Assembly (NCBI GenBank): GCA_038238555.1
Contig: JBBRXP010000002.1
Span: forward strand, 1 to 64,000
DNA: 64,000 nt
Direction: 5' to 3'
Origin: JANNXQ01 sp038238555
Lineage (GTDB): Bacteria > Verrucomicrobiota > Verrucomicrobiia > Chthoniobacterales > Chthoniobacteraceae
Position 1 is the stretch's first letter, and each line of letters starts with the position of its first letter. Both the position numbers and the translations under genes were made by a program. Shown here piece after piece: positions 8,093 through 16,822 of this stretch. A model generated the notes under the pieces. It worked only from the letters and a program-made list of their open reading frames with translations, was not told the DNA's origin and searched no databases.

Positions 8093-9862
8093 ATGGCGAC
8101 CACCACAGAAATCTCCGAACAATCCAAAGCGCGGCAGAAACGCGGCAAAGTAAAGCGCATCCTCTTCTGGGTGGCCGTGCTCGCCGTTCTCGGCGCCTTG
8201 GGCGGCGGCGGCTCGGCTGGGTGGAAAATGTACAAACGCGTGCGGCAGGAGCGTGTGCTGGACAAAGCGCGTGAATTTATGGCGGTAAAGGATTACGGCC
8301 AGGCGGCGATGTCCGTGAGTTGGGCGCTGCAAATGAATAGCCGTGACATCGAGGCCAATCGGATGATGGCCGAACTCGCGGAACTCGCCGGCTCCAATCA
8401 GGCGCTCCATTGGCTCAGGGCCGTCGCCGACCTGCAACCCGATGTGCCCGAAAACCATCTAAAGCTGGCGGAAACCGCTCTGCGCTTCAATAACCCGGCT
8501 GTGGCCGAGCAGGCGCTCGCCAAGCTCAGTGCTGCGGCCACGACGACGCCTGCCTACCACGACCTCGCTGGCCGGATCGCGCAAGCCTCGAAGCAACCCG
8601 CCAACGCCGAATCGCATTTCGCCGAAGCCGTAAACCTCGAGCCGAAAAACGACACCTATCGCCTGCACCTCGCCGCTGCGCGGCTCCAATCGGCAGACGC
8701 CGCCGTCTGCCAACAGGCGCGAGCAGATATTCTCGCGCTCACCGAGAATCCCGAATTGCGCCGCACAGCGTACCGCACGCTCATTCAGGACGCCCTCCAG
8801 AAACAGGAGTGGAGCGAGGCCTTTAGCGCGGCCGCGCGCTTGCAGGGCGTCGCCGACGCGCCCTTCGAGGATCGGATGCTGATGCTCGAACTGCTCCGAA
8901 AATTTCAGCGGCCCGACCTGCACACCTATCTCATGGATCTTCAAGACGCGTGCGCGTCCAAAGCCGATCAAGTCGCGATTCTCATCAATTGGCTGAATCG
9001 AAACACCATGGCCTTGATCGCCGTGGACTGGAGCAAAGGCCTTCCGGAGGACGTCCGATCCCAGCACCCAGTGCCCGCGGCCATCGCCGAATCCTACGCC
9101 AGCCTGCGCAACTGGACAGACCTGGAGCCCCTCGTCGCCACCGGCGACTGGCAGGAACTCGACTTCATGCGCCTGGCCCTGCTCGCCCGCGTGTTGCGCG
9201 AAAATGGAGACATCGGCGGGTCGCGCACCCAATGGGTCGCCGCCGTCAAGGCGATCGCCGGTCGAGCAGACGCTTTGGAAAAGCTCGCGAAGTTCGCCAT
9301 CGATTCGAAATGGGAGGCTGAATCCACCGATCTCCTGTGGCAGATCGCCCGCGGTCCGAGCAATCAACTCTGGGCCCTCATGGACCTCCTGCGCCAATAC
9401 ACAGCCCACGCCGACACCCGCGGAATGCTCAATGCGTACTCGCGCGTCCTCGAACTCGACCACCATAGCAGCGTCGCCCAAAATAACGTGGCCGCGCTCT
9501 CCTTCCTGCTCAATTCAAACGTGGAGCGCGCGCACACTCTCGCACGAAGTGCCTACGCCGAAGACCCCGCCAATTCCGCGATCGCGACCACTTACGCATA
9601 TTCGCTCCATTTGCAGGGGAAGACCGCGGAGGGCCTCGAAGTCATCTGCAAGGTCAATCCGAACCTCCTTCAACAGGATCCTTCTTATGCCGCTTACTAC
9701 GGCATTCTCCTCAGCGATGCGGGCTCCGCGGAGGCGTCATTGAAATACTTGGATATCGCAACGCGGGGGCGGCTCCTTCCCGAAGAACAGGCTCTGGTTG
9801 CAAAAACGCGCGCAAAACTTCTAGGCCGCGAAGCGGACGGAACGGTGCAATCGAAGCAGTGA
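8093..9862 (+). CDS. Membrane-anchored TPR protein (paralogue 3 of 3)
   Basis: This is a 589-residue protein closest to paralogue 2: a basic cytoplasmic N-terminus (KARQKRGKVKR), one transmembrane helix (ILFWVAVLAVLGALGGGGS) and TPR-like repeats including MSVSWALQMNSRDIEANRMM. The corresponding motif in paralogue 2 is LSLRWALQRNPRDIEATRMM, so the two are clearly duplicates. The C-terminal block YLDIATRGRLLPEEQALVAK also aligns. Its gene ends 24 bases before the convergent PmoA-like gene. Function is inferred only as a periplasmic protein-interaction scaffold. Confidence 0.8.
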   Translation: MATTTEISEQSKARQKRGKVKRILFWVAVLAVLGALGGGGSAGWKMYKRVRQERVLDKAREFMAVKDYGQAAMSVSWALQMNSRDIEANRMMAELAELAGSNQALHWLRAVADLQPDVPENHLKLAETALRFNNPAVAEQALAKLSAAATTTPAYHDLAGRIAQASKQPANAESHFAEAVNLEPKNDTYRLHLAAARLQSADAAVCQQARADILALTENPELRRTAYRTLIQDALQKQEWSEAFSAAARLQGVADAPFEDRMLMLELLRKFQRPDLHTYLMDLQDACASKADQVAILINWLNRNTMALIAVDWSKGLPEDVRSQHPVPAAIAESYASLRNWTDLEPLVATGDWQELDFMRLALLARVLRENGDIGGSRTQWVAAVKAIAGRADALEKLAKFAIDSKWEAESTDLLWQIARGPSNQLWALMDLLRQYTAHADTRGMLNAYSRVLELDHHSSVAQNNVAALSFLLNSNVERAHTLARSAYAEDPANSAIATTYAYSLHLQGKTAEGLEVICKVNPNLLQQDPSYAAYYGILLSDAGSAEASLKYLDIATRGRLLPEEQALVAKTRAKLLGREADGTVQSKQ

Positions 9863-9886
9863 GTCGGCGAGGCGGCCGCGCTAATT

Positions 9887-11110
9887 TCATTTCCCGCTGA
9901 CCTCCGCGGTCGCCGGCTCCGCGTAGTCCTGCCATAGGCGTTCCAATAGACGCGTGTCGGCGGCTCCGTCCATCACCACGATGCGGTAGCGCGTGGTGTA
10001 AAGCTTGCCGGGTGTGATTTCCCAGTCGCCATCCTGCGAAGGCGCGATGCAGAGCTGCGGATTTTTCGGGTTGAGCCGGAGCGGCTGCGGGAAGCGGAAG
10101 TTCGACGGGTGAATAAGGACCGTGAGGCCAGTCGGCTTGCCATCCACCGCTCCGCCGAGATGCACCCACTTGCCTTTCGTCGCGTCGCCCTTCATGCGGT
10201 CGTCGCCATTCGAGGTGAGCATCGTCACGGCGTTGACAGGGTTCCACGCTTGATTCCCGCGCACGCCGAGGCCGCCGTAGTGATACTTCGGCAACTTAAG
10301 TGGCGAGCCGCTTGCACATGCTTGCGTCGAGACGAGGTCGATCACATTCACCGGCCCGCCGCCCGCGTCGATGCGATACGCAGCCACGTCCCACGTCTCA
10401 TTGAGCACATCTTTCGACTCCGAGCCGCTGTGGTCGATGAAGCGCTGCCGGCTCACAAATCCGCCCTGCACGGGTCCGCTCCAACTCATGTCGAGCGACT
10501 CAAAGCGCACCTCGGCCAGCAGTTTTTCCCCCGACTTGTCGGCGCCTTCACCTTTGCCTTGATTCCAAAAATCCGGATGCCGTCCCTCAAACTCCGTATC
10601 CGTCCACGCCAGCCAGATGCCGCGATGCCAGCGATGATCCGGCGGATGATCGCCCGTGACCAGCAAACCGCTCGGGCTAAAGACCGGATGCAAATACGCG
10701 CCATGCCGGAAAATCGGCAACACACCATCGGGCACGGGGCCGGGCTCCATTTGAAAGGAAAAGAACGGCTGGCCCGCTGCGGTGAATTTCAAAACGTCGC
10801 CGGATTTTTCCGCCGCGATCGTCGTGGACTGCGTGCCCGCGTTTTTCAGGACGTAAGATTTCGTCGCGCCTTTCGCCAGCTTCGGCTCGATGAAGAACGC
10901 GCGACCTAAATCATCCACCTGCACTGGGATCGTCGCGCCATCGGCCGCGGCGAGCGCCGCCGCCCCGCGCAATTCTTTGGGCGCGGTGAAGGAGACGATG
11001 CTGCCACTACGATCCTGCGCGCCGGCGCGCACGGTGAGTTTCCATTCCGCCGCGAGCGTAGCGGCGTGAGCTGCGAGGCAGAGCCCGAGAGTGAGCAGGG
11101 ATGTTTTCAT
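9887..11110 (-). CDS. PmoA-like (DUF6807) secreted protein
   Basis: This 407-residue protein has a signal peptide (MKTSLLTLGLCLAAHAATLAA). The core contains the hallmark of the DUF6807/PmoA-like family, HPPDHRWHRGIWLAWTDTEF at about residues 154-173, and later DVLNETWDVAAYRI. The family name comes from remote similarity to methane monooxygenase subunits, but members are common in PVC bacteria beside sugar-degradation genes and are not known to oxidise methane. A role in carbohydrate metabolism is likely by context. The VOC gene lies 13 bases upstream on the same strand, so they may be co-transcribed. Confidence 0.85.
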   Translation of the reverse strand: MKTSLLTLGLCLAAHAATLAAEWKLTVRAGAQDRSGSIVSFTAPKELRGAAALAAADGATIPVQVDDLGRAFFIEPKLAKGATKSYVLKNAGTQSTTIAAEKSGDVLKFTAAGQPFFSFQMEPGPVPDGVLPIFRHGAYLHPVFSPSGLLVTGDHPPDHRWHRGIWLAWTDTEFEGRHPDFWNQGKGEGADKSGEKLLAEVRFESLDMSWSGPVQGGFVSRQRFIDHSGSESKDVLNETWDVAAYRIDAGGGPVNVIDLVSTQACASGSPLKLPKYHYGGLGVRGNQAWNPVNAVTMLTSNGDDRMKGDATKGKWVHLGGAVDGKPTGLTVLIHPSNFRFPQPLRLNPKNPQLCIAPSQDGDWEITPGKLYTTRYRIVVMDGAADTRLLERLWQDYAEPATAEVSGK

Positions 11111-11123
11111 AAAGAGCGTCCGT

Positions 11124-11579
11124 TCAATGCCAGTGTTGGAGTTCGATGATGTTGCCTTCGGGGTCCGCCATGTAATTGAGCGTGAGCAGGCCCGCGCCGC
11201 GGATGTCGAGGGTCACGACTTTGCCGACGTCGCGCCCGCCGCGCGCGAGCACTTCCCCGCGCTTGGCTTCCACGTCTTCCACCTCAAAGGCCAGATGCGC
11301 AAAGCCGGGCCGGTTCAGCGCGCTCGGCGGACGCGCCTCGGTCTTTTCATACCCGAAGATCTCGAGCGTCGGCCCATTCTCTCCGTGGCCCGGCAGCCGC
11401 ACATGCTGCCCGCGGATGCGCGCTCCCGGCAGCGCCGTCAACTCGTCGATGTGCGGGCCATGATGGTCGCGTTCAGAACTCACCGGCACGCAACCGAAGA
11501 CCTCGACGTAGAAGTCGAGCATCTTGCGCCAGTCATCGGCGACGAGATTGGTGTGCGCGTATCGGATGCTGGGCGTCAT
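11124..11579 (-). CDS. VOC-family protein (glyoxalase/dioxygenase fold)
   Basis: This is a single-unit vicinal-oxygen-chelate protein of 151 residues. It opens with TPSIRYAHTNLVADDWRKML, then FYVEVFGC, and ends with LLTLNYMADPEGNIIELQHW, where the terminal E is the usual metal ligand and H8 of the first strand the other. Such proteins are small metal-dependent lyases, isomerases or antibiotic-resistance proteins; the substrate cannot be inferred. Its ATG overlaps the stop of an upstream relic (ATGA at 11576-11579), a remnant of a tight operon. Confidence 0.85.
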   Translation of the reverse strand: MTPSIRYAHTNLVADDWRKMLDFYVEVFGCVPVSSERDHHGPHIDELTALPGARIRGQHVRLPGHGENGPTLEIFGYEKTEARPPSALNRPGFAHLAFEVEDVEAKRGEVLARGGRDVGKVVTLDIRGAGLLTLNYMADPEGNIIELQHWH

Positions 11580-11680
11580 TTCTTTTTCTTCTCTTTGTCA
11601 TGCTCATCGAACTGCTGCTGCTGTGCGAGCGCGGCCTGCAACTCCTCCACCTTCGATCCCGCCAGCCTCCGCAAGGTCGA
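11576..11680 (-). pseudogene. C-terminal relic of an unidentified gene
   Basis: On the minus strand the frame ending at TGA overlapping the VOC start reads LAGSKVEELQAALAQQQQFD and then a lysine-rich EHDKEKKKK end. This looks like the genuine tail of a helical protein. Upstream (towards 11700) coding character stops. Lysine-rich tails are common in PVC secreted sulfatases, but the family cannot be named. It is probably a truncation left by a deletion. Confidence 0.35.
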
Positions 11681-11743
11681 TCTTAGGCTGGGTGATTTTA
11701 ATGAGCGATGCGTTTGGTTCTGACATTTGTATTTTTCAACCTT

Positions 11744-11770
11744 CGTTGCCAGGTTGAGGACTTGGCAACG
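11744..11770. terminator. Hairpin downstream of the PIN gene
   Basis: CGTTGCCA at 11744-11751 pairs perfectly with TGGCAACG at 11763-11770 (8 bp, 11-base loop). On the minus strand the following bases include AAAATAC and no strong U-run, so termination is possible but unproven. The rest of the 11680-11848 gap shows nothing recognisable. Confidence 0.35.
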
Positions 11771-11848
11771 CCGTTATTGCGCGAGGAAGATAGCTTCGTG
11801 GTGAGGGCGGGACTGCAAGTGCGGCGCTGTGTGGATGCGAATGCCGGT

Positions 11849-12262
11849 TCATTCCGGGAGGATGAGTTTCAAGGCGCGATTGCGCAGGCCGCGGCAGGGC
11901 TGAAAATCGCGCCGGTCGGTGGTGACGAGTGCTGCCTTGGGCGACATTTCCGCGAGCGATACCAGCGAGGCGTCGGCGGCATCCATCGACGGATATTTGA
12001 GCATGATCTGCTGGGTGCCGGCGAGATGCTCGGGCCACGGTCGCGCGAGCACGAGCGCGCCCTTTCTCACCAGATCGAGCAGCGCGTGAGCGGGCTGGGT
12101 GTTGCCGCCGAGATGCCAGCACGCTTCGCCGAGCACGATCTCCGTGGTGTGCAGCGGGCCGCGGCGTGCGGAGAGAGCCGCGATGCTCCACTTGTGCCAT
12201 TGATCGGCGGCGTTCAGCCAGCCGACGAGGGGACCGGCGTCAACGATGGTTTTTATTTCCAT
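11849..12262 (-). CDS. PIN-domain toxin (VapC-like)
   Basis: This is a 137-residue PIN ribonuclease-like protein. The first acidic residue is in KTIVDAGPLVGWL (D8), an acidic pair follows around E43 (TTEIVLGEACW), DAADASLV is at about 91-98 and VTTDRRDF at about 113-120, together forming the usual four-acid Mg2+ site. Proteins of this kind cut tRNA or other RNA when freed from the antitoxin. Start chosen at 12262, 23 bases inside the end of the antitoxin gene, because this gives the normal PIN N-terminus. It is the second gene of a two-gene toxin-antitoxin operon. Confidence 0.85.
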   Translation of the reverse strand: MEIKTIVDAGPLVGWLNAADQWHKWSIAALSARRGPLHTTEIVLGEACWHLGGNTQPAHALLDLVRKGALVLARPWPEHLAGTQQIMLKYPSMDAADASLVSLAEMSPKAALVTTDRRDFQPCRGLRNRALKLILPE

Positions 12263-12467
12263 AGCCTTCCCGGCTCGAAAGATCGCGGGGGCCTTTGAAC
12301 ATCCCGCGATAGGGAGCGGCCAGACGCGCGAAATCGACTTCGTGCTCCTCGGTCTCGCGGGCGAGGGCGCGCCGGGCGAGATCAGAGAAGGTTTCGTTTT
12401 GCCGCGCCACCGCACGCCGAATTTTCACGTCGAGGTGGTCGGGGATTTTGAGCGTCACAGTTTTCAT
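12240..12467 (-). CDS. Ribbon-helix-helix-type antitoxin
   Basis: This 75-residue protein starts MKTVTLKIPDHLDVKIRRAV, a typical ribbon-helix-helix DNA-binding beginning, followed by ETFSDLARRALARE as the second helix and a C-terminal tail (FARLAAPYRGMFKGP) that probably wraps the toxin. It overlaps the PIN gene by 23 bases, the usual coupling in vapBC-like operons. It should bind its own promoter upstream of 12467; the roughly 100-base gap to the sulfatase end contains no operator I can confirm. Confidence 0.85.
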   Translation of the reverse strand: MKTVTLKIPDHLDVKIRRAVARQNETFSDLARRALARETEEHEVDFARLAAPYRGMFKGPRDLSSREGYGNKNHR

Positions 12468-12572
12468 CGTAATACCGGAGGAAATATCGGCCGTTCCCGG
12501 CTGTCAACTCGGTGGGTCGTCGCGGAATCGGCATCCCTGGCTTCCGCTTTCTTCCCACGCTTGATTGCGGCT

Positions 12573-13964
12573 CTACTTTGGCAGCGCGCCTTTCCAACCA
12601 GCGTGCAGCAATGTTTTCAATTCCGCGCGCGTCGCGCTGTGTTCCGGTTTGTCAGCGAGGTTTGCGTATTCGCGCGGGTCGTTTTCCTGGTCGTATAGCT
12701 CGGCGGTTCCGTCCGGCCATTCGGTGTAACGCCAGCGTTCGGTGCGCACGGTGCGGCCCATGTAGTTTACGTTGAGATGCGCGTCGATGACGCTGCTTTC
12801 CGGTTTCGCGCTTCGACCTACCACGGTGAATGCTGCCCGCTTCCACGCGCGCTGCGGATCGGCGAGGAGCGGGGCAAAGCTCACGCCTTCGAGATCGCCG
12901 GGCGGTTGCAATCCGCACAGGTCGGCGAGCGTCGGATAGAGGTCCACGAATTCGACGAGGCGCGTCGAGACGGCAGCTTTCCTTCCGGGCGCTGCGACGA
13001 TGAGCGGCACGTGCGCGCATTCCTCAAACAAAGTCATCTTGTGCCACAGCCCGCCGTGCTCGCCGAGGTGGTAACCGTGGTCGCTTTGGAAAAGGACGAC
13101 GGTCGAGTCCCATAGCTTCAGTCGATCCATGGCATCGAGCAGCACGCCCACTTGCGCGTCCATAAAGCTGATGCTCGCAAAGTAAGCCGACATCACCTCC
13201 GCGCGCCTCTCCTGCGGCAGCGCGGCGCTGCCCAGCTTGTAGGTGAGCGCGAGTTGCGGGATGCCGGCGAGATGCTCGGGCGGTTCCGCGGACCACGTCA
13301 TTTTCTCCGGCGGATAAAGGTCGAAGTATTTCTTCGGCGCGATGTAGGGCGCGTGCGGCCGGCGGAATCCGGCGGCGATGTAGAATGGCTTCCCGTCGCG
13401 CGCGGCATGCTCGATGAGTTCTATGGCCTTGCGCGCGACTTTACCGTCCCAAGTATTCGCGTCGTCGGCATTGAGCACGATGCCGCCGCCTTTTACTTTG
13501 CGGATGATTTGCTCCTCGGGCGGTTGCTTGGCCTCCTTGGTTTCGCGCATGTCAAAGTCCCACGAAGGCGGATCTTCGAACTTGTCGCCGGTGTGAAAGA
13601 TTTTCCCGACCTTCTCCGAGAGCCAGCCGTGCTGGCGGAAGAATTGCGGGAGCATCACCGTGTCCTTGAGATGCGTGCGCGTGGGCGTCGAATTGTCCAC
13701 GATGCCCGTGGTGTCGGGCCGCTTGCCGCTCAGGAAGGAAGTGCGCGAAGGATTGCACACCGGGTAGTTGCAATACGCCCGATCAAAGCGCACCCCGCGC
13801 GCGGCGAGCCGGTCGATATTGGGCGAGCGCACGATCGGGTGGCCATAGCAGCCGAGGTCCACATTCAAATCGTCGGCGACGATGTGCAGAACGTTAAGCT
13901 TGCGCGCCGGCTCCTGCGCTGCGGCGGTGAATGCTAGGAGCAGGAGAGCGAGGAGGGATTTCAT
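12573..13964 (-). CDS. Secreted sulfatase, iduronate-2-sulfatase type
   Basis: This 463-residue protein has a signal peptide (MKSLLALLLLAFTAAAQ) and a full type I sulfatase fold. Metal ligands are seen in HIVADDLNVDLGCYG (DD at 31-32), and the active-site motif C-N-P-S-R starts at C70, which must be converted to formylglycine. FQSDHGYHLGEHGGLWHKMT gives the second Asp-His pair. This pattern is close to iduronate-2-sulfatases, so it probably removes sulfate from a uronic acid-containing glycan. It reads into ENDPREYANLADKPEH at the C-terminus, the normal domain end. Confidence 0.9.
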   Translation of the reverse strand: MKSLLALLLLAFTAAAQEPARKLNVLHIVADDLNVDLGCYGHPIVRSPNIDRLAARGVRFDRAYCNYPVCNPSRTSFLSGKRPDTTGIVDNSTPTRTHLKDTVMLPQFFRQHGWLSEKVGKIFHTGDKFEDPPSWDFDMRETKEAKQPPEEQIIRKVKGGGIVLNADDANTWDGKVARKAIELIEHAARDGKPFYIAAGFRRPHAPYIAPKKYFDLYPPEKMTWSAEPPEHLAGIPQLALTYKLGSAALPQERRAEVMSAYFASISFMDAQVGVLLDAMDRLKLWDSTVVLFQSDHGYHLGEHGGLWHKMTLFEECAHVPLIVAAPGRKAAVSTRLVEFVDLYPTLADLCGLQPPGDLEGVSFAPLLADPQRAWKRAAFTVVGRSAKPESSVIDAHLNVNYMGRTVRTERWRYTEWPDGTAELYDQENDPREYANLADKPEHSATRAELKTLLHAGWKGALPK

Positions 13965-14000
13965 AGGTAGAAGTTAGAAAGTGTAAGCAACGCCTTCATG

Positions 14001-14380
14001 TCACGGTTTGAGTTCCACATTGGAGACGCCGTCCGTTCCGGGATGAAAGATATTGCCGGTGAAATGAATGCCTTCCGGCCGCCCTTTTTGGTCTCCAGGA
14101 AGACCGAATATTGGTAACGAGTTGGCTCCACCCTGGGCTGGCCATCGACCATCACTTGATCGTGCCCGGTGTCATAGATCACGTTTCCCTGGACGACGAC
14201 ATCCATCACCAGAGGATTGTCTAACTTACCATTGAGGATGCGAATCGGATGACGCTCGTGATCCGTCCAGACCCAGTTGGCTTGTCCAAAACCGCAGTCG
14301 GAAATGATGTTGTTCGCAATGATCGAATAACCGCTCATGTTTGCCTCCACGGGTATCCCGCCGACCGCAGGAGCGGGCGC
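14001..14380 (-). pseudogene. Beta-helix protein C-terminal relic, frameshifted
   Basis: The minus strand reads SGYSIIANNIISDCGFGQAN and VVVQGNVIYDTGHDQVMVDG, the repeated N-N-I/N-V-I turns of a right-handed parallel beta-helix (pectate-lyase-like) protein. After RYQYSVFLETK the coding sense moves to another frame, where GRPEGIHFTGNIFHPGTDGV and SNVELKP then a stop at 14001 complete the fold. A frameshift therefore lies near 14080-14100. The N-terminal two thirds are missing; upstream the sequence joins an amidohydrolase gene fragment. Confidence 0.7.
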
Positions 14381-14744
14381 GGCGGCGCGGGTGCGGGCGC
14401 CCGGTATCCGCGCCAAACCACTCCGGGCCGGGATCGTTGATGCTGAGCGCGGTGCGCGCGATGCCGGCGGCGTCCATCGTCGCGAGCTTCGCGTCGGCGT
14501 CGAGATAGAGCGGCGGAATTTTGCGCAGCCAGTCGCCCATCTTCACGTAGCGCACACCGTCCTTGGTGAAGACGGTGGGATCGCTCGTGCGCTTCTCCAT
14601 GAGCGCCACCATCTCCGGCGCGAAGAGATGACTCTGGCAGTCGATCTTCAAAGGCGCGCCCGGTTCTTCGCCTCGCGTGGCATCGCGTGGCAGGGCGGCG
14701 AGCGCGGCCGCGGTGGTGAGGAATTTTCGGCGGTCGATTTTCAT
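14381..14744 (-). pseudogene. Amidohydrolase (ACMSD-like), N-terminal relic
   Basis: The start MKIDRRKFLTTAAALAAL is a Tat-type signal, followed by LKIDCQSHLFAPEMVALMEK, which carries the metal-binding region of amidohydrolase-2 proteins (Q-S-H in place of the usual D-x-H), and KLATMDAAGIARTALSINDP. Family-like sequence stops at about residue 113 (GPEWFGAD). Beyond it the frame is Arg/Pro-rich nonsense, while another frame becomes the beta-helix relic. Normal proteins of this family exceed 300 residues, so this is a truncated, presumably dead gene. Confidence 0.7.
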
Positions 14745-14763
14745 GGTCAGTCTTCTGCGTAGG

Positions 14764-14781
14764 GCAGGCTTCCTTGCCTGC
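14764..14781. repeat. Short hairpin (GCAGGC/GCCTGC)
   Basis: A 6-bp perfect stem with loop TTCCTT lies in the 52-base gap between the amidohydrolase relic and the methyltransferase-like gene. There is no U-tract. It resembles the other dispersed intergenic palindromes of the window. Confidence 0.45.
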
Positions 14782-14796
14782 GGACCGTCTCAGTGG

Positions 14797-15567
14797 TCAT
14801 TCGGCCGCCGTTGAGGTGCCTCGGTTCCGAGCCTTTGCGTGGCGCTGTTGACGGCGGAAGTAAGCCTGCAGAATGGCATTGCCGAGGAGCATCCTGGGGA
14901 AAGTGTAACTGAACCGAAACCCGCGCGGCAGGCAGACAAAGGTGGCTCCAAAACCGTCGGTGGCATAAGTGGCGGGGAGGGTATTTGTGGGCGTCGCCCC
15001 CGGTCCCAAATCCAGGAAAGAGTAGCGCCGAACCCAGTCAGGATGATCGCTGAAGAAGGCGAGGGGAATCCAACGTCGCGCAAACTTCCGATGCAGTTCT
15101 CGAACACTGAAGTCATGCGCGAAGACCGCGAGGGGTTTGCGCGTCTCGAGCAGCTCGATGCCAAGGAGCAGAGCCTTAAAGCTCTTCGGGCCGTCGATGA
15201 GGACGACGTCGTCCTGCTCGAGAAGCTGCGGCAAGACTTCCATGGAATCCCCGTAACGGAGCTCGACATTCCCAAAGCCCCGCAAGCGCTCCTCGGCAAA
15301 GCGCGCATCAGGTGTGTCTTCTTCTCTTTCGATGCTGATGATGTGGGCGTCGGGAAAACACAGCGCCAGCACGAGAGTGCTTTGCGCGCGAGCCCGCCCA
15401 GATTCCAGAATGCGCTTCGGATTCAATCCGGCGACCGCGGAGTAAAGGAAAAACATTTCACTCCGGCGAATGCCTCTCTTCTCGCTCGGCAGATCGGCAA
15501 TGAGATCCTTATATCGATCCACCAGCTTACTGGCTCCGCTCAAAAGGTCCGGAAGATTTAGTGGCAT
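14797..15567 (-). CDS. Class I SAM-dependent methyltransferase-like protein
   Basis: This 256-residue protein has a Rossmann pattern: RILESGRARAQSTLVLALCF (motif I region, with E-S-G-R-A replacing the usual E-x-G-x-G), HIISIEREEDTPDARF with acidic end of strand 2, and DVVLIDGPKSFKALLLGIEL (strand 4). The arrangement resembles the Methyltransf_24 group of sugar or small-molecule methyltransferases. The C-terminal part contains a hydrophobic stretch (FSYTFPRMLLGNAILQAYF). The substrate is unknown, and the altered glycine motif leaves some doubt about cofactor binding. It follows the GT87 gene on the same strand by 25 bases. Confidence 0.6.
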   Translation of the reverse strand: MPLNLPDLLSGASKLVDRYKDLIADLPSEKRGIRRSEMFFLYSAVAGLNPKRILESGRARAQSTLVLALCFPDAHIISIEREEDTPDARFAEERLRGFGNVELRYGDSMEVLPQLLEQDDVVLIDGPKSFKALLLGIELLETRKPLAVFAHDFSVRELHRKFARRWIPLAFFSDHPDWVRRYSFLDLGPGATPTNTLPATYATDGFGATFVCLPRGFRFSYTFPRMLLGNAILQAYFRRQQRHAKARNRGTSTAAE

Positions 15568-15592
15568 CGTGATGTCTGGTAAATGAAGCAGC

Positions 15593-16822
15593 TTAGTGGT
15601 CTAAAGAGCCCTCGATCCAGCGGCTGGAATGTCCTTCAGTCCAGAAGGCGGTGGTGAGCAGCCAGATCGCGGCGTAACACGAAAAGAGGAAAGCTCCGAT
15701 CGGTTGGATAACCATCGCATAACCCTCTCGGTTGAAGTGTGTGAAACTGTTGACGCACAGCGCCGCCAGGAGAATCGCCAGCGCAGTCACAAGCAAGCTT
15801 CGAAGGCTCGGGGGGATCGGCTGCTCGAGGCCTTCGACAAACGCCAGGACCAAGGCTGGCGCAAGCAGGACATAGGTGGCGGATTCCGTGGCAGGCCCTA
15901 GGAGCAGCATCCAGCAAGATGCCAGAGTGAAGAGAGCAACCAGCAATCTGTTCAGGGACCAATGGTTGATCTTCCCAAACAAACAGACCGCTGCTATCGC
16001 CGCGCCGCCGCCGATTTGCATTACCGTGTAAGCGCCCTTGCTAACCGGGATGTGGAGAAAGCGTAACAGCAGCCACAGATCGCGCGGAGCAATATCCGGC
16101 TTGTAAAGTTTTCGATCGTCATGCAGACGTGTGAGGATCCAGCGTTGATACTCCTGCATCACAAAGCCAGGGCGTTGTAACAGGAAAGTAAGCGCCCCGA
16201 GAAGGATGAGAGCAATCACAAGCCGCCACGCAAACTTGCGCGGGAAGAGTATTGCCAAAAGGAACCCAACGACGAGCGGATAAATTTTGAAATACGCCGC
16301 CAGCGCGATGCAGATCGCCGCCAGATTCCAGCGGCCGGTCTTCGCGCCGATGACAGCGAACATTAGAAGGCCGATGAGCATCGGATTGGCCTGGCCGTTA
16401 TTCAGGTTACCAATGGTTAATGGCAACAGGAGAAGGAAGACTACTCCATACCGATGAGTGGGAATCCAGCGGTGAAGCCCGGCTCTTAACCACCACCAAA
16501 CGGCGCCGAGTAACATTCCAGCGTTCAACAAGCGCCAAAGGATATTGGCGGTAAGAGCAGGCAGGACGGAAAATGGGGCAAAGAAAGCGGCGACCAACGG
16601 GCTGTAAACGAAACCTCCGACGTTTGTATAAAGGTCTTTGGCTGCGATCCAGTTTCCACCCGCCGCCTTGTAAGTCGTGAAAACGGTGTTGCGATGAGGA
16701 TGATGCGCGACACGAATGAAGATAACTATGAGCACGCAGCTCCATAGACTGGCGGCAACTATATTCAGCCAGCCAACTGCTCTCACCCTCTGAACTACGG
16801 AAGCGAATAACGAACCTCTCAT
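15593..16822 (-). CDS. GT87-type integral membrane glycosyltransferase
   Basis: This 409-residue protein has about nine to ten hydrophobic helices (for example VAASLWSCVLIVIFIRVA and GVVFLLLLPLTIGNLNNGQAN). The segment DLYTNVGGFVYSPLVAAFFAPFS with its Y-x-P motif, and NNGQANPMLIGLLMF, are characteristic of DUF2029/GT87 polyprenol-phosphate-mannose-dependent mannosyltransferases. It would act at the outer face of the inner membrane on a lipid-linked or envelope glycan. It shares ATGA (16819-16822) with the end of the upstream histidine-kinase gene, implying translational coupling. Confidence 0.8.
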   Translation of the reverse strand: MRGSLFASVVQRVRAVGWLNIVAASLWSCVLIVIFIRVAHHPHRNTVFTTYKAAGGNWIAAKDLYTNVGGFVYSPLVAAFFAPFSVLPALTANILWRLLNAGMLLGAVWWWLRAGLHRWIPTHRYGVVFLLLLPLTIGNLNNGQANPMLIGLLMFAVIGAKTGRWNLAAICIALAAYFKIYPLVVGFLLAILFPRKFAWRLVIALILLGALTFLLQRPGFVMQEYQRWILTRLHDDRKLYKPDIAPRDLWLLLRFLHIPVSKGAYTVMQIGGGAAIAAVCLFGKINHWSLNRLLVALFTLASCWMLLLGPATESATYVLLAPALVLAFVEGLEQPIPPSLRSLLVTALAILLAALCVNSFTHFNREGYAMVIQPIGAFLFSCYAAIWLLTTAFWTEGHSSRWIEGSLDH

